64,000 nt of DNA from Ogataea parapolymorpha DL-1 (GCF_000187245.1 NC_027865.1:682001-746000); one strand, 5' to 3'; shown: positions 1 through 9,222, counted from the first letter of the stretch. Translations and numbers: made by a program. Notes: generated by a model from the sequence alone, not told the origin.

Positions 1-822
1 GACGTTGACCCGGCCGTCCAGCTTGGAAAGCAGTTTTGCCAGGGTGTTGGTCATCTTGCACCGCGAAATAAAATAGTCCACTAAAAGGGCCGGGTTCTGG
101 CTGCTGTAGATCTTTTGCAGGATGGCTTCCACCACTGCAGTTGAGCGGCTGCTGATTTGCGGAACATAGTCCACAATCAGCGGCTCGTACAGCCGCGAGG
201 TCGGAACTTTCATTTCTGTCAGATCGCACGGCAGAAACAGATACCCTGGCCGCAGACACCGATGGATCTCTCTGAGAACTCTGTCGACGGTAGAACAGGC
301 CTTATCTGCGTCCAAATCTATAGATCCCTGCGCACAGCTGAAATTGGCGGCCACTTTCTCGTACAAATAGTGGTCTGGAGCCTCATACGTCTTGCTACCA
401 CTCAATAAATGGTGGAATTTTTTGTCGGTGTTTTTCAGCCGCATGGCAGACGTGCCTACCAAATGCAGCAGCGGAGAGTACTCGGAGTACATCCCAGCCA
501 CGCCAGCAAGCGCAGAAAGCTCGCCAACGCCAAACGTCGACACCAGCACAGCCATCTTCTCGCACGTCTTTGCGTAGCCGTCACAGGCATACGCCGCGTT
601 CAGCTCGTTGCAACAGCCGATCCACTCCAGCCCATCGATATCATACAGATGCTCCAGAAAGTTGAGATTGAAGTCGCCTGGAACACCAAAAATCGATCTG
701 ATCCCCAGCTGGTAGATGCGCAGTAAAATATATTCTGAGATGGTGATGTAGTCGGAATTAATTGAGTTCACCACCTGGTGGTATTGCCCGCTACAGGCGT
801 CGCTTTGCAAAACAGGAGCCAT
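1..822 (-). CDS. ARO10: ARO10/PDC-like thiamine-diphosphate-dependent 2-oxo acid decarboxylase (5' part, truncated by window edge)
   Basis: The frame is open from the ATG at 822 to base 1, giving 274 codons of the N-terminal half. The N-terminal TPP-binding domain is clear: FGVPGDFNLNFLEHLYDIDG followed by NELNAAYA, whose Glu activates the thiamine cofactor, then GVGELSALAGVAG and a catalytic-type His pair (HHLL). Canonical pyruvate decarboxylases read WAGNANELNAAYAADGYAR here, while this protein has WIGCCNELNAAYACDGYAK. That is closer to the phenylpyruvate/2-oxo acid decarboxylase Aro10 (Ehrlich pathway) than to the glycolytic PDC. Substrate cannot be settled without the C-terminal half. A TATATAA lies at 854-860, unusually close to the ATG. 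Family assignment is firm; the ARO10 label is an inference. Confidence 0.8.
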   Translation of the reverse strand, partial: MAPVLQSDACSGQYHQVVNSINSDYITISEYILLRIYQLGIRSIFGVPGDFNLNFLEHLYDIDGLEWIGCCNELNAAYACDGYAKTCEKMAVLVSTFGVGELSALAGVAGMYSEYSPLLHLVGTSAMRLKNTDKKFHHLLSGSKTYEAPDHYLYEKVAANFSCAQGSIDLDADKACSTVDRVLREIHRCLRPGYLFLPCDLTEMKVPTSRLYEPLIVDYVPQISSRSTAVVEAILQKIYSSQNPALLVDYFISRCKMTNTLAKLLSKLDGRVNV

Positions 823-971
823 TTTCGCCCATTACAGCCCGGCAGACGGCAGCTTATATAGCTTCGCAGCGGCCGGTGTTACCGTTGAAAACCTTTTCCC
901 GTTACTAACCGTACATATCCGTTGCTCGCCGCAACTAGCCATGTCCCACAAATTCGTAATTCGTAAGCTCG

Positions 972-3900
972 TCATTCCTTCACCTCACGTGCCTCAACAT
1001 AATACCACACCACCGACTTGGCCAGCTTGAACGGGTTTTCCGTCTTGCTGTGGAAATTCTGCTCGGTGACCTGTCGCGGCTCAATTTTCGACACCCGGCC
1101 CACCAGCCAGTCCCGGTCGCTCAGCTCGATGTAGCCCTCGCCCTTGGTGTTCTTGAGGTAATAGTTCGGACACCCCACGTTGAACGCGGCCCAAGGCTGC
1201 TCGTCGCCGCCGCCGAGCTCCTCGTTGGCCGGAGTAAGCGTCTTCAAAAACAGAACCAGATCGCCAACTTTGAAGTTCCGGAACGCAATCTTGCCGTCCA
1301 GCTCGGCAGTGAGCGTCTTGAGCTCCTGTTTCTGCTGTGTCTTGTCTTTTTGCAACTTTCTCGCCAGCGTCTCCACGTCGCTGAACCGCCGGAACACCCG
1401 TTCAATCACAAGCTCGTTGTCAACATGGTTGAACCGCAAAAAGTTCTGGAACCCTTGCTCCACGTTGAGGCTCTCGTAATTGGCCAACAGCTTCTTCACC
1501 TTCTTCTCGATCGAGCTCTCCTCGCACAGACTCATGTCGATTAGTGAGCTCTCGTCTTTCTTGTGTACAATCTCGTCCTCGATGCCCAGATCCGACGAAA
1601 TCGTGTAATTCAGCACGTTCATGTCAACCCAATGGAGATACTGCTCTGCTTCCGGCACAACCTCGCTCGAAACAACCTCCATCAGCGCGTTATCGATATG
1701 CTCAGAGTCCTCAAACGTGTCGTTTTGCAAATTGCCGTTGTGCGTTGAGTCGCTAGCCTGCTTGATTTGTCTCTTGCGACTGCGTAGGCCCTTAACACGC
1801 TTGATGGTCAGCGTTCCAGGATGGTTGTCAAATGAGGGCGTCTCGCGAATCAACAACAGTCCTATAGATTCCAGCAAAAGACATACCCTTGTCAGGTTGC
1901 TGAAAATCTCGCCGCTCATCTGGTTCAGCTTGCCGTATGCTCCTTGCACAAGCTCATACAACTGGCAAAGAAGTCGGTCTTTGATCGCCAGTCTTTCATT
2001 TAGCGTCTTGTTAACATTGACAAGGTTAGACTCATCTTCCTCAAGCTCTTCGATCCTCAATTTCAGCTCATTAATTTCCTGCTGGTTGACTTTGGCCTCC
2101 TTACCAAACTCGCTTTCTTTCTGCGTCATGTTCTCCAAAAGGTCAGACTTCATGCTCTTCAGCTCCGCGCACATGTTGGCCAGCTCCTTGTTCGACTTCG
2201 TGAGCTCCTCGTTCGACTTCGTGAGCTCTTCGTTCGACTCTTTCAAGTTCTTGTTCTCCTCTTCCAAGGCTGCCAGCCGCTTGTCTTTCTCCATATCGGC
2301 CTTCTGCAGATCCTCAAGCTCTCTCTTTAATCGATCGAGCTCTGCAAAATCAGTTCCTTTCTTAAGCTCTTCAATCTCGCCTCTGTACCTCTCGTTCTCT
2401 TTCTCAAGACGCTCAATCCGCTCTCCGTAGTGGCTCGGAGGTAGATCGATTGTCTTGCGTCCCAAAACAACGTTCTCGTTGAACAATATAGTATTCTCAT
2501 GCACAGCAGGCTCTTGGCTCACATCCGATTGGCGCCTGCTCACAGGATTTGGGAGCGTATGCACTGGCCTGTGACGAGACCATTGCTCGTTAAACTGCTG
2601 GAAATTTCGTGTATGTAAAACATTCTCAAGCTTCCTGATTCTTCGTTCATAGCCCTTAATCAGCTCATCGTTGGACACAAAATCCTGCTGGTTCACATTT
2701 ATGTTGATCACAATCCCTTCAGACTCAAAACTCTTGATGAATTTCTTGAATAGGCGCATGTAGTTCACGTCGTTAACGTCAAAAGTGCCCAAATCTCCCA
2801 CGTTCTTTCCTTTCACAACAATCTCCTCGCCGTCTTCGGTTTCAATGGCTTTTCTCTCGTTCTGACCATACGTGATACCGAAATCCTTGAGACACTCTTC
2901 CAACCTGTTCACAATATTGGGATCAATGCCTTCTTTCCTGAGAGTGTTGATATACGACACAATGCTCTTGACTGAGATATTTCTGGCCAGGTTCGTTATA
3001 ATGTTGGTTTCTCTCTGTTTCGGCAATTCTGTCGCCATTGGACGCGGTGTCGGGAAACCATTGATGTTATGCAGCAGCCGGTTAATCGAGGTCAAATAGT
3101 GTTTTTCCTGGCCGCCTACCGGACTCGCAGGGCGGTCGACTGGTGAAGGAGATTTTTTCGAACGAATCACATCCACCTGCTCAAGTTTATACGTGAGCAT
3201 GTTCTCGTTGATAAAACGCTCACGGCCCTCCTCGTCCAAGTGCAAAAACTCAAGCTTATCGGCTCCACTGCTAGCCAAAAATTCTTTGAGCCATTTTGCA
3301 CGGTTGCGTGCTTCCATGAACCGCAGCATCTCGAAGATCTCGTTAGCCTTTTTGACAATGTTGTTCAGGGATATGCCGAATTTAAGATTGTTGAGGTTGG
3401 CTATGACAAAAATGCCAAACATAAGCGGCAGGTCAGAAACAACAGACAGCTGGAGCTCGTTCTCCTTGATGGATGCAATGTTTTTAGCCACCTCTGTATT
3501 TAGGACCGTAGACAGTCTCATGATGTTGAGCTGGATCTTGGTGATGTTGATCAAGGTAGAGCAAATGAGCTTTGTTTGTAGCTCTTTTCTGGCATTCAGC
3601 TTGTTGATCTGTATGTCGTATAAGTTGTTGGCAAGCTGAAATATATTGGGCACAAGCTCCGATTCCTGGTATTTATAGAGCTGCGTAAGCTTTTTGATGT
3701 TTGCAATCGAAGAAGCAGACAATGTCGTGGATGTCTGGCTTGCTGTGGTGATTAATTCCTCAAAAGAAGGAAGGGAAGAAGAAGATTGGATCAGTTTGCC
3801 GACATGCGCTTCTAGTTCTGCAAGAATGCGTTTGCAATCCTGTATTTTCTGTGTTTTCTGGGTGGCATCTGTTTCTGGCCGTATGTACTGCGACATGTAG

Positions 3901-4892
3901 CCGTTATATTCCTGTAAAAGCTCCTGGCGGGGCTTGATGACGTCTGCTTCGATTTTGCTGCGAAGCATGACCAGTCTCTCGTTCATGCTTTTGTTGAGCC
4001 TGCGCGACTCCTCTGCACACTTTTCGAGACGCGACTCGTTCACCAGCTGGCTCAAAAACAGTTTTTCCGGGACATTGGAAGACGCACTCTTGAACTCAAA
4101 AGGTATGCGTTTGAGTAATGCGTACTGGTCCCGCCATTGGTCTGCAAGACTGTTGGACTGCAGCAGCACCAGGGCGTCGATGGAATCGTTGAACTTCTTC
4201 TCAAGCGTTTTGAATACCAGCCCCACGTACTGTATGAGAACGTTCAGCGACGTCAAAATGGTCTCGAGGTCGTTGTCCTCGGGCGTGCACTCGTCGAAGG
4301 CCACCGTTTTTTTGAAATCCGACAGCAGGGCTGACGCCCAGCCAGAGTTGCGTTTGAGCGAGTTGAGCAGCATCCGCAGCATGTTCAGGTTAATATCCAC
4401 CGCCTTGATCTGTGTCGTGTTCTCAAGAACCAGCGTCAGCTTCTCCACAAACACCGACAGCTCTTCAGACAGCAAGGGCGAAGCGAGCGGTTTGATCATG
4501 TTGATGAGGTCTGTTTGGTTTAGTTCCGCGAGCAGATCGTTGACGTTGTCCATATTGCCCGAGGACTCGATGTTGTTGACGTTGAAGTAGCGTCTATCAA
4601 AGACGTAGATCTCACTTATTTCTTCGTGCACAATCATGGAGAACTTGAGCTTGATGCCGAACGGCGTGAGCAAAAACAGGTTTTCTGTGGCCACGTTAAA
4701 AGACAGGCCAATGAACTGTTTCAAAGCCTCCAGGTTGTGGAACTGGTACGCACTGGCCACCACTTTAGCCCCCGTGAGCGAATTGTATATCGTCAGGGCA
4801 GAGGGCAAGTTTGTGTCCTGCGACTGGTTCTGCCGGTAAACAGACGACATCATCGAGAGCGGGTTGTTGTTCTGGATGATGGAGATATTCAT
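972..4892 (-). CDS. ATG11: Atg11, scaffold for selective autophagy
   Basis: This 1306-residue protein matches the length and architecture of Atg11, which links cargo receptors to the Atg1 kinase in pexophagy, mitophagy and the Cvt pathway at the pre-autophagosomal structure. The N-terminal ~75 residues form a ubiquitin-like region (SALTIYNSLTGAKVV, then a YVFDRR motif near residue 90). Central coiled coils include a heptad-rich stretch at about residues 830-970 with repeated NEELTKS units. The C-terminal ATG11 domain (about 1190-1300) carries FKVGDLVLFLKT and WAAFNVGCPNYYLK. The ATG at 4892 is the first in frame. It is transcribed divergently from MAK3, with about 107 bp between start codons. 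In methylotrophic yeasts Atg11 is needed for pexophagy. Confidence 0.93.
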   Translation of the reverse strand: MNISIIQNNNPLSMMSSVYRQNQSQDTNLPSALTIYNSLTGAKVVASAYQFHNLEALKQFIGLSFNVATENLFLLTPFGIKLKFSMIVHEEISEIYVFDRRYFNVNNIESSGNMDNVNDLLAELNQTDLINMIKPLASPLLSEELSVFVEKLTLVLENTTQIKAVDINLNMLRMLLNSLKRNSGWASALLSDFKKTVAFDECTPEDNDLETILTSLNVLIQYVGLVFKTLEKKFNDSIDALVLLQSNSLADQWRDQYALLKRIPFEFKSASSNVPEKLFLSQLVNESRLEKCAEESRRLNKSMNERLVMLRSKIEADVIKPRQELLQEYNGYMSQYIRPETDATQKTQKIQDCKRILAELEAHVGKLIQSSSSLPSFEELITTASQTSTTLSASSIANIKKLTQLYKYQESELVPNIFQLANNLYDIQINKLNARKELQTKLICSTLINITKIQLNIMRLSTVLNTEVAKNIASIKENELQLSVVSDLPLMFGIFVIANLNNLKFGISLNNIVKKANEIFEMLRFMEARNRAKWLKEFLASSGADKLEFLHLDEEGRERFINENMLTYKLEQVDVIRSKKSPSPVDRPASPVGGQEKHYLTSINRLLHNINGFPTPRPMATELPKQRETNIITNLARNISVKSIVSYINTLRKEGIDPNIVNRLEECLKDFGITYGQNERKAIETEDGEEIVVKGKNVGDLGTFDVNDVNYMRLFKKFIKSFESEGIVININVNQQDFVSNDELIKGYERRIRKLENVLHTRNFQQFNEQWSRHRPVHTLPNPVSRRQSDVSQEPAVHENTILFNENVVLGRKTIDLPPSHYGERIERLEKENERYRGEIEELKKGTDFAELDRLKRELEDLQKADMEKDKRLAALEEENKNLKESNEELTKSNEELTKSNKELANMCAELKSMKSDLLENMTQKESEFGKEAKVNQQEINELKLRIEELEEDESNLVNVNKTLNERLAIKDRLLCQLYELVQGAYGKLNQMSGEIFSNLTRVCLLLESIGLLLIRETPSFDNHPGTLTIKRVKGLRSRKRQIKQASDSTHNGNLQNDTFEDSEHIDNALMEVVSSEVVPEAEQYLHWVDMNVLNYTISSDLGIEDEIVHKKDESSLIDMSLCEESSIEKKVKKLLANYESLNVEQGFQNFLRFNHVDNELVIERVFRRFSDVETLARKLQKDKTQQKQELKTLTAELDGKIAFRNFKVGDLVLFLKTLTPANEELGGGDEQPWAAFNVGCPNYYLKNTKGEGYIELSDRDWLVGRVSKIEPRQVTEQNFHSKTENPFKLAKSVVWYYVEAREVKE

Positions 4893-4999
4893 TGCTGGGC
4901 AAGGAAGACGGGTATATTTGCCCTTTAAGCGATACGATCAGTCAGAAGAGAGGGTAAAATGGGGAAATAAATAAAATAAATAAATAAAATAAATTATTT

Positions 5000-5557
5000 A
5001 TGTCCGAGATAGAGTATGAGCCACTCAGTCTGGATGTGGACAGATTGGGGCGCGAGACGATCGACGCGCACATAGAGCAGGTCAGACGGCTGGTGGACGA
5101 ACATCTGAGCGAGCCGTACTCGATCTACGTGTACAGGTTTTTCCTCAACAACTGGCCCAATTTGACGGTCATGGCCAAGCACAAGGGCAGGGTCATTGGA
5201 TGTATCATATCAAAAGTGGAGCCGCACAAACACGCCAGGATACGTGGGTATATTGGGATGTTGGCTGTGGACAACGAGTATCGTGGCCGCGGAATCGCCA
5301 AGGAGCTGATCTCGCAGAGCGTGGACTCGATGATCGAAACCTATCATTGCGACGAGATCATTTTGGAGACGGAGGTGGTGAACAAAGCTGCGCTGCGGCT
5401 GTACGAGAACTTTGGGTTTCTACGCGTGAAACGGCTGTTCCGGTACTATCTAAACAAGCACGACGCGTTCCGGTTAATACTGCCTGTGACAGAGAAGAGC
5501 AGCGTGCGATCGACGTTTCTGCCACCGCTGGAGAACGCGCCAGAGTCCAAATACTAA
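5000..5557 (+). CDS. MAK3: Mak3/Naa30, catalytic subunit of N-terminal acetyltransferase C
   Basis: The 185-residue protein is a GNAT-fold N-terminal acetyltransferase. LSEPYSIYVYRFFLNNWP, then IGCIISKVEPH and RGYIGMLAV are nearly identical to Mak3/Naa30. The acetyl-CoA binding loop is YRGRGIAKEL at about residues 94-103, and the conserved LETEVVNKAALRLYENFGF segment and FRYYLNKHDAFRLILP end the fold. NatC acetylates N-terminal Met followed by a bulky hydrophobic residue, on the ribosome with Mak10 and Mak31. The start at 5000 sits directly after an A/T-only tract (AAATAAAT units, 4964-4996). The stop lies 35 bp from that of the convergent PCNA gene. Confidence 0.95.
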   Translation: MSEIEYEPLSLDVDRLGRETIDAHIEQVRRLVDEHLSEPYSIYVYRFFLNNWPNLTVMAKHKGRVIGCIISKVEPHKHARIRGYIGMLAVDNEYRGRGIAKELISQSVDSMIETYHCDEIILETEVVNKAALRLYENFGFLRVKRLFRYYLNKHDAFRLILPVTEKSSVRSTFLPPLENAPESKY

Positions 5558-5592
5558 TGATAGAGCTAGCAATTTAATTATATCCCTACTAA

Positions 5593-6408
5593 TCAATCCT
5601 CGTCGTCGAACTTTGGAGCCAAGTAGTATCTCAGGTATCCGCTCGGCAATCTATACTCAAACAGGGCTGGAGCCTTGTCTGTGAGCTTGATGGTGACGGT
5701 AGACGACAGCGCCGTGGCCTTGACGATGTCGTTGAGGTACTTGGCGCCAAACGTGAGGACAACCGGCTGGTTGAGCTCAATCTTGATGCTTTCGTCTGGC
5801 TTTTCCATATCTGTGTGGGGCTTCAGAATAATCGACCCAGAGCCGATCTGGCCCTCTGCGTTGAACTTGACCGAGTCCTTGGTGATTATGATTTGCAGCG
5901 ATTCGCTCAGCGTCTTCATGTCTCTGGCGATCTTGGCAAACTCGTAGGCAGGCATCGTGATCGAGCAGTCGTGCTCCATGTCGTCGATGGTGAGCACGTC
6001 GGAGTCGATGTCCATGAGCTTGAGCGAGAACTCGGAGATTCTGTCCTTCTTTTTGTCCTCAAACACCACCAGCAGCGAGTCTGGTGAGTCCTCGGCAATG
6101 ATGGTGAGGTAGTCCTCATTATTGCCCTGTTTGAGGATTTTGGACAGCGACTCCAGGTCCAGACCCAGGACAAGGTCTCTGTCGCAGCGGAACTCCTGGA
6201 AAGAGCCCGAGTCGATCTTGAGCGCGATCAGCAGCACTCTCGAGTCGTCGATCGCCTGGACCGTGATGCCCTTGCTCTGGGAGCAGTTGAAGTTACAGAG
6301 TTTGACGGAGTCCTTGATGGATTCGATCACCTGGCGTGTTAGCGGCTGGACGGGTCAGATACGTACTTTTTTCAGCAACGAGGCCTCTTCGAATTTTCCT
6401 TCCAACAT
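5593..6408 (-). CDS. POL30: PCNA, DNA polymerase sliding clamp (two exons: 6367-6408 and 5593-6330)
   Basis: The large exon encodes PCNA from residue 15 on, with DDSRVLL, the KKDRISEFSLKLMDID interdomain region, and the C-terminal LAPKFDDED. The normal N terminus is missing from that frame but present upstream: ATG at 6408 starts MLEGKFEEASLLKK (14 codons). A 36-nt intron (6331-6366, GTACGT to CAG, branch GCTAAC) then joins in phase 0 to VIESIKDSVKLCNF. The spliced product is 259 residues, against 258 in S. cerevisiae. The trimeric clamp tethers replicative polymerases and is ubiquitinated by Rad6-Rad18 (RAD18 is at 59219). Upstream are three MCB-like motifs. CTG codons encode the invariant Leu pair in DDSRVLL. 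Confidence 0.94.
6331..6366 (-). other. 36-nt spliceosomal intron in PCNA
   Basis: On the minus strand the segment begins GTACGT, contains GCTAAC about 13 nt before its end, and ends CGCCAG. It carries an in-frame TGA although its length is a multiple of three, so reading through would truncate PCNA after 17 residues. Removing it restores the exact PCNA N terminus. The 36-nt length is at the lower end of known spliceosomal introns. Confidence 0.88.
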
Positions 6409-6409
6409 T

Positions 6410-6452
6410 ACGCGTGCAGTATAAAAACGCGACAAATTAATTTGGCACGCGA
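6410..6452. promoter_or_regulatory. Cluster of three MCB-like (ACGCG) elements upstream of PCNA
   Basis: ACGCGT lies at 6410-6415, and ACGCGA at 6427-6432 and 6447-6452, all in the 119 bp between the PCNA and VPS24 start codons. ACGCGT is the Mlu I cell-cycle box bound by MBF (Mbp1-Swi6) in S. cerevisiae, where POL30 is a G1/S target. The perfect site is only 1 bp from the ATG, so it may lie in the transcribed leader. Binding is inference. Confidence 0.55.
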
Positions 6453-6527
6453 ATTTCTCAGTGTTCCCGGAAATCGACCTTTGGAAATTTGGTCGCCTTC
6501 TTTTTTTCCGTCTATCGTCCTCTCTGT

Positions 6528-7163
6528 ATGGATTTTATTAAAAAGGCCATCTGGGGGCCTGACCCCAAGGAGCAGTACCGCCGGTGCCAGAGCGCGCTGC
6601 GCAAAAACAAGCGGCAGATCGAGCGGCAGCTGCAGGACCTCAACGCCGTCGAGAAAAAGACAAAGACGCTCATCAGAGCGGCCGTCAAGAAGGACGACAT
6701 GAAAACAGCCAAAATGTACGCTCGCGAGTACAAAAACGTCGCCAAAACCATCCAGCGCGTTACGGTCTCGAAAGTCACGCTGGACTCGATTGGCATGAAG
6801 CTTGCCGAGCAGCAGCAGATGATCAAGCTCAAGGGCTCGATGCAGAAGTCGACAGAGATCATGAAGGACATGAACCAGCTGGTCCGGCTGCCCCAGATCG
6901 GCCACACCGTTCATGAGCTCAGCAGAGAGCTCATGAAGAGCGGAGTGATCGACGAGATGATGGACGATATGCTGGAAACGACAGACGTCTATGAGGATGA
7001 GGAGGACGAGGACGTCGATGAGGTGCTCAGAAACATTCTGGACGAAAAACCCAAGACAGAGGTCCAGATGCCGGAGGTGGTGCGGCCCGAGGAGCCGGAA
7101 CCGGAGGAGGTCGACGACGAGCTGCTGGAGAACATGCGCGAGCGGCTCAGCGCACTACAGTAG
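6528..7163 (+). CDS. VPS24: Vps24, ESCRT-III subunit
   Basis: The 211-residue protein starts MDFIKKAIWGPDPKEQYRRC, matching Vps24/CHMP3. A basic N-terminal half (RKNKRQIERQLQDL, then KKDDMKTAKMYAREY) forms the membrane-binding helical hairpin. LVRLPQIGHTVHELSRELMKSG follows, and an acidic C-terminal tail (YEDEEDEDVDE) precedes a MIM-like helix (ELLENMRERLSALQ) that binds the Vps4 MIT domain. Vps24 caps Snf7 polymers and recruits Vps2 and Vps4 during multivesicular body sorting at endosomes. The frame extends upstream, but the first ATG is at 6528 and gives the family's conserved start. It converges on the GPI-protein gene with 42 bp between stops. Confidence 0.95.
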   Translation: MDFIKKAIWGPDPKEQYRRCQSALRKNKRQIERQLQDLNAVEKKTKTLIRAAVKKDDMKTAKMYAREYKNVAKTIQRVTVSKVTLDSIGMKLAEQQQMIKLKGSMQKSTEIMKDMNQLVRLPQIGHTVHELSRELMKSGVIDEMMDDMLETTDVYEDEEDEDVDEVLRNILDEKPKTEVQMPEVVRPEEPEPEEVDDELLENMRERLSALQ

Positions 7164-7205
7164 AGCAGATGATTATCAGATGATTATATTTTGTGCGGTA
7201 CATGT

Positions 7206-8141
7206 CTAGAACAGGAGGACCGACGACCCGATCAGAACAAGGGCTCCGATCAGCGACAACGCGCGGCCGGACGAAGCGGCGGCGTCATTCTGCACTTCCA
7301 GACTGCTTTTGTTCTGGAACTGCTGGAACAGGTCTACGCTTGCGTTGGGCTTTGTGCGGTAGCTGACAGAAAGTGTTGTTGGGGCAGGCGGTGTGGGCGA
7401 CGAGACAGCAACTGCGTTCTGTGCAACCTGCTTGTTTCTGGAGGCGTACTCCAACGGCGACAGCGGAGAAGAGCGCGCATCAGAGTCCGGTCTGAGCTTT
7501 GCGGTAGTGTTGTCAACAGAGCCGATGCCCACAAAGAAGAACTTGTCGGTGCCAAACAGCTTCTTCTGCTCCTCCTCGCCGTCACAGTCGTCCTCCTTTT
7601 TTTTCTTCGGCCACCAACTTGCGTCAACAGAATCGGCGGGCTCTTGGGCCTGCAAGCTATTTTCGTCCGCAACAAATTCAACAGACTCCTTCTTCACACC
7701 CACAAGCAGAAACTTGCGTGCGCCGAACGGAAAGTACTCCTCGGCGCCGCCCTCCTCCTCGCAGGAGCCCTGCATGTGCTCCTTCAGCTTCTTGAACACG
7801 TTGGGGAAGCCCTGCGCGGCAATGTCCTCTTCCTTGATCAGCCCCATCTGCTGTCCCGTCTCAGTTGCTAGAGACCCGACCGCGTCGTTGTCGGAGCCAA
7901 AGAACTGGTACCCGTTGCCATAGACGTATGGCGCATCGGCAACGGCCGCGGCGCGGTATCGCGGGACGATGTAGGCGTTGTTGTCAGGAGAAATCCACTC
8001 CTCGAATTGGACCTGGTCGTCCTTGAGATCGTTGTACCGTTCGATGATCTGGAACACCTGGTTTTGCGTGCGGGCGTCCAGCTTGTCGAAAACTGAGTCA
8101 GCCAGGGCCGGGCCCAGGAGAGTCAGAATCCACCACTTCAT
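7206..8141 (-). CDS. Predicted secreted GPI-anchored protein, function unknown
   Basis: The 311-residue protein has a short N-terminal signal sequence (KWWILTLLGPALADS, likely cleavage after ALA). At the C terminus, a small-residue region (DAAASSG) is followed by a hydrophobic tail (ALSLIGALVLIGSSVLLF) with no cytoplasmic end, the classic GPI-attachment signal. The body is acidic with clustered charges (SCEEEGGAEE, KKKKEDDCDGEEEQKK) and two similar segments: PFGARKFLLVGV near residue 140 and FGTDKFFFVGIG near residue 206. These could be an internal duplication. There is little Ser/Thr enrichment, so it looks less like a bulk wall mannoprotein than a plasma-membrane or wall enzyme or adhesin. 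I do not recognise the family. The only in-frame ATG giving a signal peptide is at 8141. Confidence 0.75.
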   Translation of the reverse strand: MKWWILTLLGPALADSVFDKLDARTQNQVFQIIERYNDLKDDQVQFEEWISPDNNAYIVPRYRAAAVADAPYVYGNGYQFFGSDNDAVGSLATETGQQMGLIKEEDIAAQGFPNVFKKLKEHMQGSCEEEGGAEEYFPFGARKFLLVGVKKESVEFVADENSLQAQEPADSVDASWWPKKKKEDDCDGEEEQKKLFGTDKFFFVGIGSVDNTTAKLRPDSDARSSPLSPLEYASRNKQVAQNAVAVSSPTPPAPTTLSVSYRTKPNASVDLFQQFQNKSSLEVQNDAAASSGRALSLIGALVLIGSSVLLF

Positions 8142-8318
8142 ATAGTGTTTTATATTATTTTGTTGTGCAAGTGTCTGTGTTTGGCTGTGTGGTAGCAATG
8201 GTGTAGCAGAAAACAAATACTCTGGACTGTGTTTAAGTAGTGTTGCAACTCTTTGGCAGAACGAGGTTTTCGGGCTGTAGCGCTGGGCAAAGCGCGCGCC
8301 GCACGGCCGCGTGGAGTA

Positions 8319-9222
8319 CTAGGATATTTTTTTCAGCACCTCGGTGGCGATCGCTTCGAAAACAGCACCTGTCTGGCTGTGTCTGTCTGTGGCGGGTAGC
8401 ACAGAGCCGCACATCTCTCTTGAGAGCGGGATGCGGCCCAGAAGAGCCACTCCCTGCTGCTGGAGACTCTTGAGTTCCTCGCTTTCACCGAAAATGTGCT
8501 CCTCGTGGTGGCATTTTGGGCACGTGAACACGCTCATGTTTTCGACAATGCCCAGAATCGGGATACTGATTTTCTCAAACATCGTGAGTCCGCGTCTCAC
8601 GTCGCTGAGCGCCAGGTCCTGGCTCGTGGTTACAATCACGGCCCCATCGATTTTCAGCTGTTGGCCCAGCGTGATTTGCACGTCACCAGTCCCCGGCGGC
8701 GTGTCGACCAGCAGAACGTCCAGGTTGCGCCACTCCACGTCGAAAAGCAGCTGCTGGAGCGCTTTTTGCACCATCAGGCCTCTCCAGACGACTGCCGCTT
8801 TCTCGGGAACAAGATACCCCATAGACATGGTCTGGATCCCGTGGTTCATCAGCGGGATGAGCTTTTTGTTGGCGCTGATCCGTGGCTCGCCGCGCAGACC
8901 CATCAGTTTGGGGATGTTGGGCCCGAATATGTCGGAATCGAGAATTCCCACGTTCAGGTCGCGATTTCGAAGCGCAACAGCAAGATTGGCAGTCACACTC
9001 GACTTGCCTACGCCACCTTTACCAGCGGAAACAAAAACTATGTGTTTGACGTTTTCTAGGGACCGCTGCGACGAGACGCGGGGACCCGTCTTGGGGAGGC
9101 CCTACAAACGTTAGGAGGGGCTAGACGGTCTGCAAACTTACCAATGGGTTCGAGTGGGAGGAGTGAGTAAAACGGAGCGGAGCAGTTGGCCGTTGGAAGA
9201 GAGACTTGTTTGATCTCCACAT
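8319..9222 (-). CDS. IND1: Ind1, mitochondrial Fe-S cluster P-loop NTPase for complex I assembly (exons 9142-9222 and 8319-9101)
   Basis: Exon 2 encodes a Mrp/NBP35-type ATPase. The deviant P-loop KGGVGKSS lies at about residues 62-69, VDTPPGTGDVQ follows, and the CxxC motif (CPKC) binds a 4Fe-4S cluster. The frame is closed by TAG immediately before GLPKTGP, and the upstream exon at 9142-9222 supplies MWRSNKSLFQRPTAPLRF, a basic Arg/Ser-rich mitochondrial presequence. A 40-nt intron (9102-9141, GTAAGT, CTAAC, TAG) joins SNPL to GLPK in frame. The spliced product is 287 residues. Ind1 (human NUBPL) delivers Fe-S clusters to NADH:ubiquinone oxidoreductase, which implies that this yeast has complex I, unlike S. 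cerevisiae. Confidence 0.92.
9102..9141 (-). other. 40-nt spliceosomal intron in IND1
   Basis: On the minus strand the segment starts GTAAGT, has the branch-point sequence CTAAC about 8 nt before the acceptor, and ends TTTGTAG. Splicing joins the presequence exon to the conserved GLPK motif in phase 0. Without splicing, a stop codon separates the two. Confidence 0.88.

Noticed and set aside
4964..4996. AAATAAAT repeats upstream of MAK3 as a microsatellite or origin element
   Set aside because: Simple A/T promoter tract; too short and irregular to claim an origin.
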